Assembly: GCA_024642205.1 (NCBI GenBank)
Contig: JAHEBQ010000013.1
Coordinates: 1 to 64,000 of the forward strand
Source of the DNA: Planctomycetaceae bacterium
GTDB taxonomy: Bacteria; Planctomycetota; Planctomycetia; Pirellulales; Pirellulaceae
DNA: 64,000 nucleotides
Direction: 5' to 3'
Below, one piece after another: positions 9,105 to 18,465 of the stretch. A program made the position numbers and the translations under genes. Position 1 is the first letter of the stretch. Every line of letters begins with the position of its first letter. Below the pieces are notes generated by a model. It was given only the letters and a program-made list of their open reading frames with translations, searched no databases and was not told the origin of the DNA.

Positions 9105-9896
9105 TCATCGGCGTGCCAATCCGGCAATACACGCCACGAACAGGAGCAATATTAACGAACGGGGTTCTGGTACCGCATCGATAACCTGGACCGAGCCAAT
9201 TCGAACATGGGACGATGCGACCGACGTGTCATCTCCAAAAAAGAGCAAGCTTGGATTGTCGTACGGATTGATGAAAGCGTTTACGCCGGACGGGTTATAG
9301 TTTCTTAAACCACCAAACAGAATGGAAACGCTGTTGGCGAACAATTCATAGCCATTTGCATCGACGACCAGATCATAGGTCGTCAGCCCGACCGTCGTGT
9401 CGAAATCGACGCCTTCGGCTTGAGTGAATCTTGAGTTCATCCCTTCACTCGCGTCGGCATACACCCAAACGCGATTCTCGAAAAATGCAAGTTCCAGACC
9501 CTGCAGATTCTCACTGATTGCAATCAAGCTGAATCCAGCTCGGTCATCAAGGCCGTCGCCATTGTCGTCACGAACGTTGTGGGATTCACTGATAACTTGC
9601 AAATCGAATCGAATCGTGAACCCTGCCGCTGCGTCGAGAACCGGCATGCCAGGGTGTTGGCTTCCACCATTGAATGGGCTTTCACTGAAATAGCCCGAAC
9701 TGTCGGCCTTGTCGGTCGAAGTGTCAAATTCGAGCAGTCCGCTGGAATTCGACTCGGTCGACGAACCGGTAATAATGCCAATCCAGCCCTGACTGCCGGG
9801 CGTTGTTCCCATCGAAGCATCATACAACACGACATCCGCGTTGGAATTGGACGCCAAAATCATCAGGAGCAGAGCAGCAAAAAGGATTGATTTCAT
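9105..9896 (-). CDS. PEP-CTERM protein, lectin-like body
   Basis: A 263-residue exported protein with signal peptide SILFAALLLMILASNSNA. The body contains a DDNGDGLDDRAG stretch, an acidic calcium-type turn, and beta-rich segments suggesting a concanavalin-like fold. It ends in VPEPRSL, a hydrophobic helix and ARR, a PEP-CTERM sorting signal for exosortase processing. It converges on the alcohol dehydrogenase gene and has no partner on its strand. Its ligand is not evident. Confidence 0.88.
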   Translation of the reverse strand: MKSILFAALLLMILASNSNADVVLYDASMGTTPGSQGWIGIITGSSTESNSSGLLEFDTSTDKADSSGYFSESPFNGGSQHPGMPVLDAAAGFTIRFDLQVISESHNVRDDNGDGLDDRAGFSLIAISENLQGLELAFFENRVWVYADASEGMNSRFTQAEGVDFDTTVGLTTYDLVVDANGYELFANSVSILFGGLRNYNPSGVNAFINPYDNPSLLFFGDDTSVASSHVRIGSVQVIDAVPEPRSLILLLFVACIAGLARR

Positions 9897-10370
9897 AGGG
9901 TTGCGTTGTTCAAAGTGGAAAACTGGGTTGAAAAAAGACTTGAAACCGAATTGCGATTGCCATCAAGACTGGCCTTTCCAGGCCTCATCACACGATCTGC
10001 GTTGGCAATGAGAAGAGCCGGATTCCTGCGATTCTCCCCAGTCCATTTTAATCAGCCGAATAGAAATGGGTGGCGTTGTTTCCGGGAATCGATCAAGTGC
10101 AGCCGAAATTTCCAGTGCGCGGCGGGGGTTTTTCAGGCCCAACGCTGCTCGAACCGGGCTTCGGGGCTTGGATCCTCCCGTTCAAATACCGTTCTTGAAC
10201 GCGACGACCCCAGGATATTTTTCGTTGGGTGATCACATGCGAACCGGAGCCCCAGGCCCGATCGTCGTAGCATCCAAAACGGTTCCCCAAAAAAAAAAGC
10301 AAAACAACTCCTTCTTACGTCAGCGTATCTCCGACTTGGTGAATCGGAGCCTTGATGATGACTTTCGTCG
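9897..10370. other. Non-coding stretch between two minus-strand genes
   Basis: No gene recognised. It contains the upstream region of the PEP-CTERM gene and an A-rich run near 10278-10290. Plus-strand open frames here have no recognisable domain. Confidence 0.45.
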
Positions 10371-10784
10371 TCATTGGGGGTTTGGCCCTCTTGGCTTGTT
10401 CTTTCTGCTTGAGCTTCGTTGGGTTTTCTTGCCCGCTTTCTGTTCGGTTGTTCTTCCTGGCTGGCTCTCTATCTTGTATTTCAGATCGATCATTCGCGTG
10501 TCCCGGAATTCACGGTACTCGTCGTTCCAAAGGTCATGGATCATCCGAATCGGTGCAACATTGAAAAACAATTGTCGTGTCCGCCCCGTTTTTCGGGAAA
10601 GAATCAAGTTGGCGTCACCCAAGACTCGTAAGTGCTTCATCACCGCGATGCGGCTGGTCTCGAAATGCTCGCACACGTCATTCACTGAGCATCCCGGTGA
10701 TTTTTTCACCAGATCCATCATGTGTCGTCGAGCTGGGTGAGCCAGTGCGTGAAACACCCGATCCATTAAATTTTTGCCATGCAT
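10371..10784 (-). CDS. ArsR-family winged-helix transcriptional regulator
   Basis: A 137-residue regulator. The start MDRVFHALAHPARRHMMDLV and the recognition region SVNDVCEHFETSRIAVMKHL are the classic ArsR winged helix; a wing follows at RKTGRTRQLFF. The C-terminus is a basic tail (KAGKKTQRSSSRKNK), probably disordered. No metal-binding cysteine pair (ELCVCD type) is present, so it belongs to the non-metal branch often paired with SRPBCC proteins; no such partner lies nearby. I chose ATG at 10784 rather than longer upstream frames because family homology begins there and an inverted repeat (10790-10805) lies just upstream. Confidence 0.88.
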   Translation of the reverse strand: MHGKNLMDRVFHALAHPARRHMMDLVKKSPGCSVNDVCEHFETSRIAVMKHLRVLGDANLILSRKTGRTRQLFFNVAPIRMIHDLWNDEYREFRDTRMIDLKYKIESQPGRTTEQKAGKKTQRSSSRKNKPRGPNPQ

Positions 10785-10789
10785 AACAA

Positions 10790-10805
10790 GTAACCAAAAT
10801 GTTAC
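10790..10805. promoter_or_regulatory. Candidate operator for ArsR-type regulator
   Basis: A perfect inverted repeat, GTAAC-N6-GTTAC, ends five bases before the regulator start. ArsR dimers commonly bind such dyads at their own promoters, so autoregulation is likely. Similar geometry (6-bp spacer) is seen at 36790-36809 beside the second ArsR gene. Binding is inferred. Confidence 0.5.
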
Positions 10806-11070
10806 ATATTGTAGCGGCGATTGTCGAAAGGAAAATCCGGAAAATGACCGAACCACAAGCAGAATGATTCAAAATCGAGCAGGCTCCCAATGGACTGACA
10901 CAAACGTCTTCGCGAAAATCGACCGTAGGCGAAAGAACGGATTTTTTTGTATTAGCGTCGATGTTGGTTCGCAACCAATCGGGTACAGTGGTGAGATTCC
11001 CAAGTCGACGAGCTTTCGGCAAGGAACCAAAAAACTGAGTATTAACGTAAAATAAAAAAAGGGGCAGACG

Positions 11071-11712
11071 ATGTTTGGTAGAATCACCTTGGTGCTGGTT
11101 TTGTCAGCGATAGTTTTAGGAAGTGTTACAGAAAACTCTGCGGCGTATGCGCAGGATCCGGAGGATGCAAAAGTGACGAATCAGGTTTATTTCGATGTTG
11201 AAATTGGCGGTAAAAAAACCGGTCGAATTGTGTTTGGACTGTTTGGAGAGACGGTACCAAAAACGGCAGAGAATTTTCGCGCGTTGTGCACGGGCGAAAA
11301 AGGCAAAGGCAAGTCGGGCAAGGAGTTGACGTACAAAGGAAGTTCGTTTCACCGCGTAATCCCCAATTTCATGCTGCAAGGCGGCGACTTCACGAGGGGC
11401 AATGGTACGGGCGGTGAAAGTATCTACGGGGAAAAGTTTGCCGATGAAAATTTTCAATTGCATCACACCCAGCCGGGATTACTGAGCATGGCCAATGCCG
11501 GACCTAACACCAATGGTTCTCAATTTTTCATCACGACCGTTCCGACACCGCACCTCAATGGAAAGCATGTCGTTTTTGGCAAGGTCATTCAGGGCATGGA
11601 CGTTGTTTCGGCGATTGAAGCAGTTGGCTCACCCCAGGGCCGGACTTCCGAAAAAGTGGTGATCACGGATTGTGGTGAATTGACGGGCGACGACAAAGTT
11701 GCCGAAAAATAA
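11071..11712 (+). CDS. Secreted eukaryote-like cyclophilin (peptidyl-prolyl isomerase)
   Basis: A 213-residue protein with signal peptide (about residues 1-27, ending AYAQ). The body is a full cyclophilin of the eukaryotic type: [35 protein letters not shown] with catalytic R95, NGSQFFI (149-154) and [10 protein letters not shown] (163-172). The insert [18 protein letters not shown] resembles eukaryotic forms more than the short bacterial PpiA/B type. The residue matching human CypA Trp121 is His161, a change known to weaken cyclosporin binding in other cyclophilins. It likely folds exported proteins. A GGGG-rich ribosome binding site precedes the ATG, and a stem-loop with T-run follows the stop. 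Confidence 0.93.
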   Translation: MFGRITLVLVLSAIVLGSVTENSAAYAQDPEDAKVTNQVYFDVEIGGKKTGRIVFGLFGETVPKTAENFRALCTGEKGKGKSGKELTYKGSSFHRVIPNFMLQGGDFTRGNGTGGESIYGEKFADENFQLHHTQPGLLSMANAGPNTNGSQFFITTVPTPHLNGKHVVFGKVIQGMDVVSAIEAVGSPQGRTSEKVVITDCGELTGDDKVAEK

Positions 11713-11713
11713 G

Positions 11714-11734
11714 CGGAAAAAACATTTCCGTTTT
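11714..11734 (+). terminator. Weak intrinsic terminator after cyclophilin gene
   Basis: A stem CGGAAA / TTTCCG with a five-base loop is followed by TTTT, starting two bases past the stop codon. The stem is short and AT-rich, so termination is probable but weak. Confidence 0.5.
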
Positions 11735-12059
11735 GCGACGGTCTCAGGCTGCGTTTGCCCGGCTTTCGCCTGTTGTTTGTATCAGGCACTGTCGAAGTTT
11801 GATGTTTGCATGATCCAGATGGCTACGACCCAAGACAACGAAGAATGGAGCCGGTTGGCGTGAAAACGGCATTCTCACCCCGGTGGCCCCATTACGAATC
11901 GGAGTTGAATTGGAATCAAGTCGGTCACCTCAATCAAAATTCGAGGGTCGGGACCTCTGTCGCCAACGACGGAAATTTGAATAATGCGGGACCTGAGCCG
12001 GTTGGTTAACTCAATAATCAATCACCTGTCACTCTGATTCGAATAACGGACCTGAACCC
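11735..12059. other. Non-coding spacer upstream of sulfatase
   Basis: About 320 bp with no recognised gene; it should hold the sulfatase promoter. No clear -35/-10 pair could be assigned. Confidence 0.45.
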
Positions 12060-13613
12060 ATGTTCAAGAACTTGCGGTATTTTGTTGTCGTTGGTGTGCT
12101 GCTAGTCAACACGTCGCTCGACGCTCAAGACCACCCGAATATTGTCGTGATCATGGCCGACGACCTCGGATATGGTGACGTTTCCTGCTATGGTGCGACG
12201 GAATTGGAGACCCCCAATATTGACCGACTGGCGGCTCAAGGGCAACGATTCACCAGCGGCTATTGCTCGGCTTCGACCTGCACGCCGACGCGATATTCGA
12301 TGTTGACCGGTAACTATGCCTTTCGCAAAAAACGCACCGGGATCGCCCCCCCGAATGCTCCAGCTATCATCAAACCGGGAACGGAGACCATTGCTTCGCT
12401 CCTCAAACGCGCCGGTTATGCGACTGCCGTGATCGGAAAATGGCATCTGGGACTCGGCTCCGAGGGAGAAGGCAGGAGCACTGGTGGACCTGATTGGAAT
12501 GGAGAACTCAACCCGGGTCCGCTGGAAATCGGATTCGATCAATGCTTCCTTCTTCCGACCACCAACGATCGTGTACCACAGGTCTATGTCCAGAATCACC
12601 GTGTCCTTAACCTGGACCCCAACGATCCGCTGTGGGTCGGTAACCACAAACCCGCGGAGGATCACCCTACCGGGATTACACACCGCGACACGTTGAAGAT
12701 GGATTGGTCCCACGGTCACAACTCGACAATCCACAACGGAATCAGTCGAATTGGATTCTATACCGGCGGCCATGCGGCTCGGTTTCGCGATGAGGATCTG
12801 GCCGACAAATGGGTCGAGAAATCGAATGAATTTATCGAGTCAAACAAGGACAAGCCGTTCTTTCTTTTTTTTGCCTCCCACGACATACATGTTCCACGGA
12901 TGCCCCACGAACGGTTTCAGGGAAAAACAACACTGGGATACCGCGGTGACTCCATTATCCAGCTTGATTGGTGCGTGGGTGAATTGATAAACACACTTGA
13001 CCGGCTGAAACTGACAGACAAAACGCTGGTCATATTCTGCTCGGACAATGGTCCAGTTCTCGACGATGGATACAAAGACGGCGCGATTGAGAGAATTGGC
13101 CAGCACCGTGCCGCCGGAAAATACTCCGGCGGAAAATACAGCGTCTACGAAGGGGGTACACGGACTCCGTTCATTGCTCGCTGGCCAGGCCGGATTCAGC
13201 CTGGGATCAGCGATGAGTTGGTCTGCACGATCGACTTGGCTGGAAGCCTCGCCGCACTGACAGGGCAAGCGCTCGCGAACGAAGACTGCGTTGACAGTCA
13301 AAACGTGTTGGGCGCGTTGCTGGGGCAACCGGGCGCCAAAGGCCGCGATCATCTTGTTCAACAGGACAATGGAACCAGCGGCACTTACGGCCTGCGAGCT
13401 GGCAACTGGAAACTTCACCGTTACGACAAAAAAAGTGCGCGCAACGTCGTGGTGGAACAGGAACTTGCCAACACCAAGGTCCCGCAATTTCAATTGTTCA
13501 ATCTAGCCGACGATCCCGAAGAAAAAAACAACGTGCTGGCAACTCATCCCGACGTCGCCAAAGCGCTTCAGGCTCAACTGGCGAAAATTATCCAGGATGG
13601 CCGTAGCCGGTAA
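12060..13613 (+). CDS. Secreted sulfatase (arylsulfatase A-like)
   Basis: A 517-residue enzyme with a short signal peptide (FVVVGVLLVNTSLDA). The metal-site opening is IVVIMADDLGYGDVSCYG. The active site CTPTR begins at C74, within STCTPTRYSMLTGNY, and matches the C-x-P-x-R motif in which cysteine is converted to formylglycine. GKWHLG follows near residue 130, and IFCSDNGPVL near 325 supplies metal ligands. The C-terminus contains FNLADDPEEKNNV. It hydrolyses sulfate esters from carbohydrates outside the cytoplasm; the substrate cannot be read from sequence. It needs a formylglycine-generating enzyme, which is not in this window. Confidence 0.93.
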   Translation: MFKNLRYFVVVGVLLVNTSLDAQDHPNIVVIMADDLGYGDVSCYGATELETPNIDRLAAQGQRFTSGYCSASTCTPTRYSMLTGNYAFRKKRTGIAPPNAPAIIKPGTETIASLLKRAGYATAVIGKWHLGLGSEGEGRSTGGPDWNGELNPGPLEIGFDQCFLLPTTNDRVPQVYVQNHRVLNLDPNDPLWVGNHKPAEDHPTGITHRDTLKMDWSHGHNSTIHNGISRIGFYTGGHAARFRDEDLADKWVEKSNEFIESNKDKPFFLFFASHDIHVPRMPHERFQGKTTLGYRGDSIIQLDWCVGELINTLDRLKLTDKTLVIFCSDNGPVLDDGYKDGAIERIGQHRAAGKYSGGKYSVYEGGTRTPFIARWPGRIQPGISDELVCTIDLAGSLAALTGQALANEDCVDSQNVLGALLGQPGAKGRDHLVQQDNGTSGTYGLRAGNWKLHRYDKKSARNVVVEQELANTKVPQFQLFNLADDPEEKNNVLATHPDVAKALQAQLAKIIQDGRSR

Positions 13614-13790
13614 TCGTCTTCGGGCCAATAGCGAGGGGGATGCGCAACCGAGCTTCGCCTGCCGAAGGATGCAAAATTCAACCGTCCCCGGACCGAAGAA
13701 CCACTGCCCTGATCGATACGTTTTTTATTTCTTTGCATTTGAACCGAATGCAACCGTGCGTCGGTACGACACGATGACCGAATCGCCTGG

Positions 13791-14471
13791 CTATTTTCCG
13801 TCCGGAGTTTCGCTGTCGGCAGGCACTTCATCGACAAACGTCGCCTTCACGATGTAGTCGATATCGGGGAAATTCTTAAACACGTACTTGTTTCCTGACC
13901 TCGCCATCAAACCCTGGTCTGGCCTCTCTCCATATTCTGCATTGACCTTAATCACGTTCGCCATGCCTTCGACCACCTCCGCGAATGGTGAGAACCCCTG
14001 GGGGTCCAGGGATTCGGCATTGTCGCCATAGTTGATGAACAGTTGAGTGGAGCGAGTATTGGGTCCGGATTTTGCATAGCTAACCAATCCTGGCAGATTA
14101 CTCTGAATCACCGGCTCATCCGGAAATGCTCGATCCCAATATCTCGTCCCGGTCGGATCGCCATTCATTCCGAACTGTACCATGAATCCGGGGATGACTC
14201 GGTAAAAAGGGGCGCCATCGTAATATTGATGTTTGATCAGTTGATAGAATCGCTCCGCCCCGCGAGGAGCCCAATCTCGATGAACCAATAGCGTGAAATT
14301 TCCCGCGGTCGTCTCAAACTGGACCTTGAACTCGCCCTGATCCGGAGCCCCTTCCGTCGTGGTCTCACCCTTGGCCCAAGCGACCTCCGGAAGCTTGATT
14401 TCGAGATCGGTTGAAGTTGAACATCCGATCAACAGGACCACGATCAGTGCAGACTTAAAATAATTTGGCAT
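13791..14471 (-). CDS. Lipoprotein peptidyl-prolyl isomerase, bacterial cyclophilin type
   Basis: A 226-residue lipoprotein: the N-terminus ends in VVLLIGCST, a lipobox with cysteine near residue 16. The cyclophilin domain follows: FETTAGNFTLLVHRDWAP, FYRVIPGFMVQFG with catalytic Arg, GPNTRSTQLFINYGDN and FSPFAEVVEGM. It is probably anchored in the cytoplasmic or outer membrane and folds periplasmic proteins. I chose ATG at 14471 because a longer upstream frame lacks a signal sequence while MPNYFKSALIVVLL starts one cleanly. It is divergent from the DUF4261-like gene. Confidence 0.9.
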   Translation of the reverse strand: MPNYFKSALIVVLLIGCSTSTDLEIKLPEVAWAKGETTTEGAPDQGEFKVQFETTAGNFTLLVHRDWAPRGAERFYQLIKHQYYDGAPFYRVIPGFMVQFGMNGDPTGTRYWDRAFPDEPVIQSNLPGLVSYAKSGPNTRSTQLFINYGDNAESLDPQGFSPFAEVVEGMANVIKVNAEYGERPDQGLMARSGNKYVFKNFPDIDYIVKATFVDEVPADSETPDGK

Positions 14472-14723
14472 CGAAAAACCATTGCTTGTACTGGAACAAA
14501 TACGGAAAACCATCAACACAGATTTTCGCTCGATTCGGCAAATCGTCAATCGACGACCGAATTCGGTAAATTGACAGATTGACAGAATCGAATCCACCGG
14601 TTTCGAGTCCCCGGAAACCGGACGAGTTAAAGCAGCCACGAATCAGGACGCCAGATAAATGGTATCATGGTCTCCCGTCGTGGAATCGAAACTGTCGCGA
14701 ACAGGTTACTCTGGGAGTTTGAA

Positions 14724-15470
14724 ATGATCAATACTGTCAATCCAGCGATAGAAATCACGTTACGAATTCCCGGGACCTGGGAACATTTTGAGAAACTGAT
14801 GGAAGCGATTCCGGACGGTTTTCGAATTTCACCGGAAGCACTCGTCATGCCCGATGGCTCAGAGGTTTCTTTGATACCCCTGCAACCGGACCAGCAATTT
14901 GCCAGCATTTTCGCCCGTTCATGCCGGCAACCTGCGACTCGAGAAGAACTGGAGATCGTTAACCACTACACGGTCAATGTCGGATTAACGGGTCCCGGAG
15001 GATCGCTGGAAGCGGCACACCGAATGGTCGAGGCTGGGGCGGCGATTATTCGTGCTGGCGGCGGTGGCGTTTTCAACGACAACAGTGGCATTGCACACGG
15101 CGGACATGCCTGGCTGGAGATGGCCGACGATGGCAGCGCCGATGCATTGAGTTATGCATTTGTCGGAATCGTAAGAAATTCGCGAGCGCTTTTTACAATC
15201 GGCCTGCACGTACTCGGACGTCCGGATGTCTCCATCAGCCATTCCGAAGGAAACCTCGAATGTTCGGGCGACGCAATCATCGACATCATCCGCTACCTCT
15301 GCAACTCCGATCAAGCTTTCGAAGTCGGACATGTCATCGCCGACCTCACAGGACCACAATTCAAGGCGATCAAGTTAACGCACGATAAAATGAAACCGAC
15401 AAGCCCGATGCACAATCCCTGGGGACGGCTGGAATTGGTTTCGTATAAGGATATCGCACAGAATAACTAG
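14724..15470 (+). CDS. DUF4261-like protein
   Basis: A 248-residue soluble protein. The first half (IEITLRIPGTWEHFEKLMEA) is unassigned; the middle is Gly/Ala-rich (GAAIIRAGGGGVF). The last part, with GLHVLGRPDVSISH and a following SGDAIIDIIRYL, resembles the DUF4261 family, whose role is unknown; this match is tentative. No signal peptide or membrane helix is present. The ATG at 14724 is preferred over that at 14667 because GGGAG precedes it by seven bases. It converges on the ThiF-like gene. Confidence 0.75.
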   Translation: MINTVNPAIEITLRIPGTWEHFEKLMEAIPDGFRISPEALVMPDGSEVSLIPLQPDQQFASIFARSCRQPATREELEIVNHYTVNVGLTGPGGSLEAAHRMVEAGAAIIRAGGGGVFNDNSGIAHGGHAWLEMADDGSADALSYAFVGIVRNSRALFTIGLHVLGRPDVSISHSEGNLECSGDAIIDIIRYLCNSDQAFEVGHVIADLTGPQFKAIKLTHDKMKPTSPMHNPWGRLELVSYKDIAQNN

Positions 15471-15540
15471 ATGCGGCACGCCATCATTTGATCTCTGGTT
15501 TTACAGGGCAATCAAGGATTGTGAAACATCTCGCCCGACC

Positions 15541-16389
15541 CTATCCGTGGTTACGGCAAACCGAACAGTACTCAACCTTGTCCAGCGAAAATTCCTGGAA
15601 CGACATCTCGCGCAAATCAAAATGCAAGACGCGTCGCTCCAGCGTTTGGCCAAATCCCGCCAGCAACTTGATGGCTTCCATTGCGCCCATACAGGCAACT
15701 GTCCCGGATGTCGCTCCGAAGACCGGGAACTCGCGCTTCCAGTGCTCGGGAACCTCGGGCGTCAAGCATCGAAGGCAGGGCTTTCCACCTGCACTAAATG
15801 TTGAAATCGTCGCCGCGGTGTCGTACATCGCGCAGTTCACGTACGGTTTTCGATGGCGAACGCAGGCGTCGTTCATGGCAAATCGTTCCTGAAACATCGG
15901 CGCAGCACCTACGCAAACATCCACTTGAGGCACCCATTTTTCAGCCAATTCATCATCGAGGTTGGACGCGATCGGGACGACTTCCAGTCGCGGGTTAAGC
16001 TCCTTGAGTCGTTTTTCGATGGTTTCGATTCTTGGCTTTCCCAACCAGCCGTGAGTCATCAACAACTGTCGATTCAAATCTGAATGTTTGACATTGCCTG
16101 CGTGCGCAATGACCAGTCGTCCAACGCCAGCAGCGGCCAGTTCATACGCAACAACGCTGCCCAAACCGCCACACCGCGAAATCAAAACCGAGCTGTTTTT
16201 TAACCGGCGCTGGCCAATTTCACCAAAATCCGTCGTCCACATCTGCCATTGATAGGTTGCTTTTTCCTCATCGGTCAAGGATTCGGCAGGGGTTTTAGGA
16301 AGGTCGTCTAGCATGGTTTTCAAGTCTGGATTCAATCGTAGCCCATTGGCCTGCCACCGAACTGTTTCGGCAATCAACGACTTTAACAT
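15541..16389 (-). CDS. Divergent ThiF/MoeB/HesA-like adenylyltransferase
   Basis: A 282-residue E1-like protein. The nucleotide-binding loop is CGGLGSVVAYELAAAGVG (73-90), followed by DLNRQLL with conserved Arg107. Two zinc-binding pairs, C205-x2-C208 and C275-x2-C278, match the family. The position of the usual DCTDN motif reads GAAPMF (161-166), so the Asp required for adenylation in MoeB is missing. The N-terminal 50 residues are extra. Activity as a classical adenylyltransferase is therefore doubtful. It lies 47 bp downstream of the ABC-type ATPase on the same strand and may be cotranscribed. Confidence 0.85.
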   Translation of the reverse strand: MLKSLIAETVRWQANGLRLNPDLKTMLDDLPKTPAESLTDEEKATYQWQMWTTDFGEIGQRRLKNSSVLISRCGGLGSVVAYELAAAGVGRLVIAHAGNVKHSDLNRQLLMTHGWLGKPRIETIEKRLKELNPRLEVVPIASNLDDELAEKWVPQVDVCVGAAPMFQERFAMNDACVRHRKPYVNCAMYDTAATISTFSAGGKPCLRCLTPEVPEHWKREFPVFGATSGTVACMGAMEAIKLLAGFGQTLERRVLHFDLREMSFQEFSLDKVEYCSVCRNHG

Positions 16390-16436
16390 GATTGAATCGA
16401 ATTTGAACCCGAAAGTTCTGATGCCAATTGGAATCC

Positions 16437-17129
16437 CTAAGATCGATGGGACTCATTCGTTTCGCGCCCCTTTGAAACCAGAACCCCGTCTTTGATTTCC
16501 AACACCTGATCGGCTACCTCCTCAACTCTTGACTCATGAGTCGCCACCAGCACAGCCCCTCCGCCATCGGCATACGCTCGCATCGTCTCAAACACAAGCT
16601 GTGAGTTCTTTTCGTCCAGATTTCCTGTTGGCTCATCAGCGATAAGCAGCGCCGGTTCGTGTGCCAGTGCCCGGGCAAGTGCCGCACGTTGACGCTGGCC
16701 GTGACTCAGCATCTCCGGTTTGTGTGACGTACGTTCGCCAAGCCCCAGCTTTTCGAGCCACGATATCGCGCACAATCGCGTCACTCCTCGAGCCATTCGA
16801 AGATTGTCGACCAGATTCAAATACGGAACAAGCTCTAACGTCTGAAACAGGTACCCAATATGGTTCGCCCGATATCTTGCCCGCTGTCTTGCGGTTAGGG
16901 CAAACAGATCCTGGCCATTCAGTTTTACGACGCCCGACGTGGGACGTTGCATCGCTCCGCAGGCCATCAACAAGGTCGTTTTGCCACTCCCGCTTTCACC
17001 GCGAACTGCCAGGATACTTGAGGCTGCAACTTCAAAACTGATCTGATTGAGCACTTGCACCGCGCGTCCACGTGTCGGATAAACGTGACTGAGCCGATCT
17101 ATCTCAAGGACTGTTGTTGAATTGCTCAT
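16437..17129 (-). CDS. ABC transporter ATP-binding protein, LolD/MacB type
   Basis: A 230-residue ATPase. Walker A GESGSGKT is at 44-51, Q-loop GYLFQTLELVPYLN near 92-105, signature LSHGQRQRAALARAL at 141-155 (His replaces the first Gly of LSGGQ), Walker B LLIADEP at 161-167 and switch His198 (VATHES). The pattern fits the group that powers LolCDE lipoprotein release, MacB export or FtsX-type mechanotransmission. Its start shares one base with the stop of the FtsX-like permease gene, so the two should form one complex. Confidence 0.93.
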   Translation of the reverse strand: MSNSTTVLEIDRLSHVYPTRGRAVQVLNQISFEVAASSILAVRGESGSGKTTLLMACGAMQRPTSGVVKLNGQDLFALTARQRARYRANHIGYLFQTLELVPYLNLVDNLRMARGVTRLCAISWLEKLGLGERTSHKPEMLSHGQRQRAALARALAHEPALLIADEPTGNLDEKNSQLVFETMRAYADGGGAVLVATHESRVEEVADQVLEIKDGVLVSKGRETNESHRS

Positions 17130-18304
17130 CAGTTTTCCCTCCCGATCAATTCCGCAGGATTTTTCATCGCTGCAAGAATCGCGGGTAAACCGCTGGCAAA
17201 CGCCGCCAGCGCCGTGGCGATCAAACTGATGCGGGACACTGCCGTCCAGTCCACCAGCACTTGTTTACCAGTCGCAGCAAACAAGGGTCCACTGTGTGCC
17301 AACGAAACGGATGCGCCGATCGTGATTCCAATCGCGGCACCCACGATGGTCAGCATGACCGAGCGGAGTACGAACATCGTCACCAATCGTCCTTGTCCGT
17401 ATCCAACCGCTTGCAGGACGCCAACCTCCGAGCTTCTCTGAAACGAATTGAGACTCGAAAGTCCGACAATCGACAACGCGAGAAGAGCCCATAACGCGTT
17501 CTGTAACAACGAATCATTGTCACGGCTGAGGATGCGGATGCTTGACCGCGCTTCCGCCATTCTCTCCCGCCGCAACAACGTTGCCTGATCGGTTATCCGC
17601 GCCAGCTCGTTAGCCAAAATGACATCCGACTTGAGTCCCGTTCGTTCACATTGCTCATTCGTGCATTCAATTGCTTCGATTCGGCTGATTTCGCTGGTCA
17701 ATCCGAACAATGACTGGGCTGCGATCAAATCCATCAATGCAACGGCATCCTGCCAGGTGCCATTGGAACGATTGACCCGACTGACCCCGAACACCTGTCC
17801 ATTGATGCTGACTTTTGATGGCTCGTCGCGATCGACCCCTAACTTCTCGGCCAGGGTACTGCCCAGCTGAACCTCCCCATCAGGAATTGACCTTTGCATC
17901 GGTGCCTTCGGGCGGCCGGGCATCGGAATCGAAGCTGATATCCCGACAATTCTTGCTGTCGTGGACCGATTTCCGGCGGAACATACTGCCTCCCGTTCCA
18001 ACATTGGAATCAAATGGTTCAGAGAAGCGTTATGTGCTACTAGCTGGTCAATTAAAGCCACCGACATCGTGCGATCCGAATAGCCTCCCCGGCGGTAGTA
18101 TTCAAGCTGATCAACACCCGCTGGCAGGATGACGACATTGGAGCCGATGTCGCGTGCGTTGCGGCTGATCTCTTTTTGATAGCCGGCACTATTGACCGAG
18201 AAAAAAGTCAATGTGCCGGTTATCGAAGCCACTATTAGCGCCACCAGAACGCTGGACTTCCAGCGGTGCACGATTTCGAAAAGGGTGAGTACGACCGGGT
18301 TCAT
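17129..18304 (-). CDS. FtsX/MacB-type ABC transporter permease
   Basis: A 391-residue membrane protein with MacB/FtsX topology. One helix near residues 17-37 (VLVALIVASITGTLTFF) precedes a large periplasmic domain to about 265. Three helices follow (ALWALLALSIVGL, VLRSVMLTIVGAAIGITIG, ISLIATALAAFASGLPAI). The periplasmic part includes GRPKAPMQRSIPDGEV and VQLGSTLAEKLGV, the small-domain element of these permeases. It works with the adjacent ATPase in moving or signalling to an envelope substrate rather than forming an import channel. Confidence 0.9.
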   Translation of the reverse strand: MNPVVLTLFEIVHRWKSSVLVALIVASITGTLTFFSVNSAGYQKEISRNARDIGSNVVILPAGVDQLEYYRRGGYSDRTMSVALIDQLVAHNASLNHLIPMLEREAVCSAGNRSTTARIVGISASIPMPGRPKAPMQRSIPDGEVQLGSTLAEKLGVDRDEPSKVSINGQVFGVSRVNRSNGTWQDAVALMDLIAAQSLFGLTSEISRIEAIECTNEQCERTGLKSDVILANELARITDQATLLRRERMAEARSSIRILSRDNDSLLQNALWALLALSIVGLSSLNSFQRSSEVGVLQAVGYGQGRLVTMFVLRSVMLTIVGAAIGITIGASVSLAHSGPLFAATGKQVLVDWTAVSRISLIATALAAFASGLPAILAAMKNPAELIGREN

Positions 18305-18465
18305 GTTGCACTAGATTTCAGTTATCAAATTTGACAATTTGGCTTTCGGGGCTCAGTGTTAACTGACCGTCATCCGGGCCCCTGCCGCTGGCGACCAAAG
18401 GATCCGTGGTACGCCACAAAGCAACTTTGGATCGTCCCGAATTACAATAACCTGCCCATTGCGAT

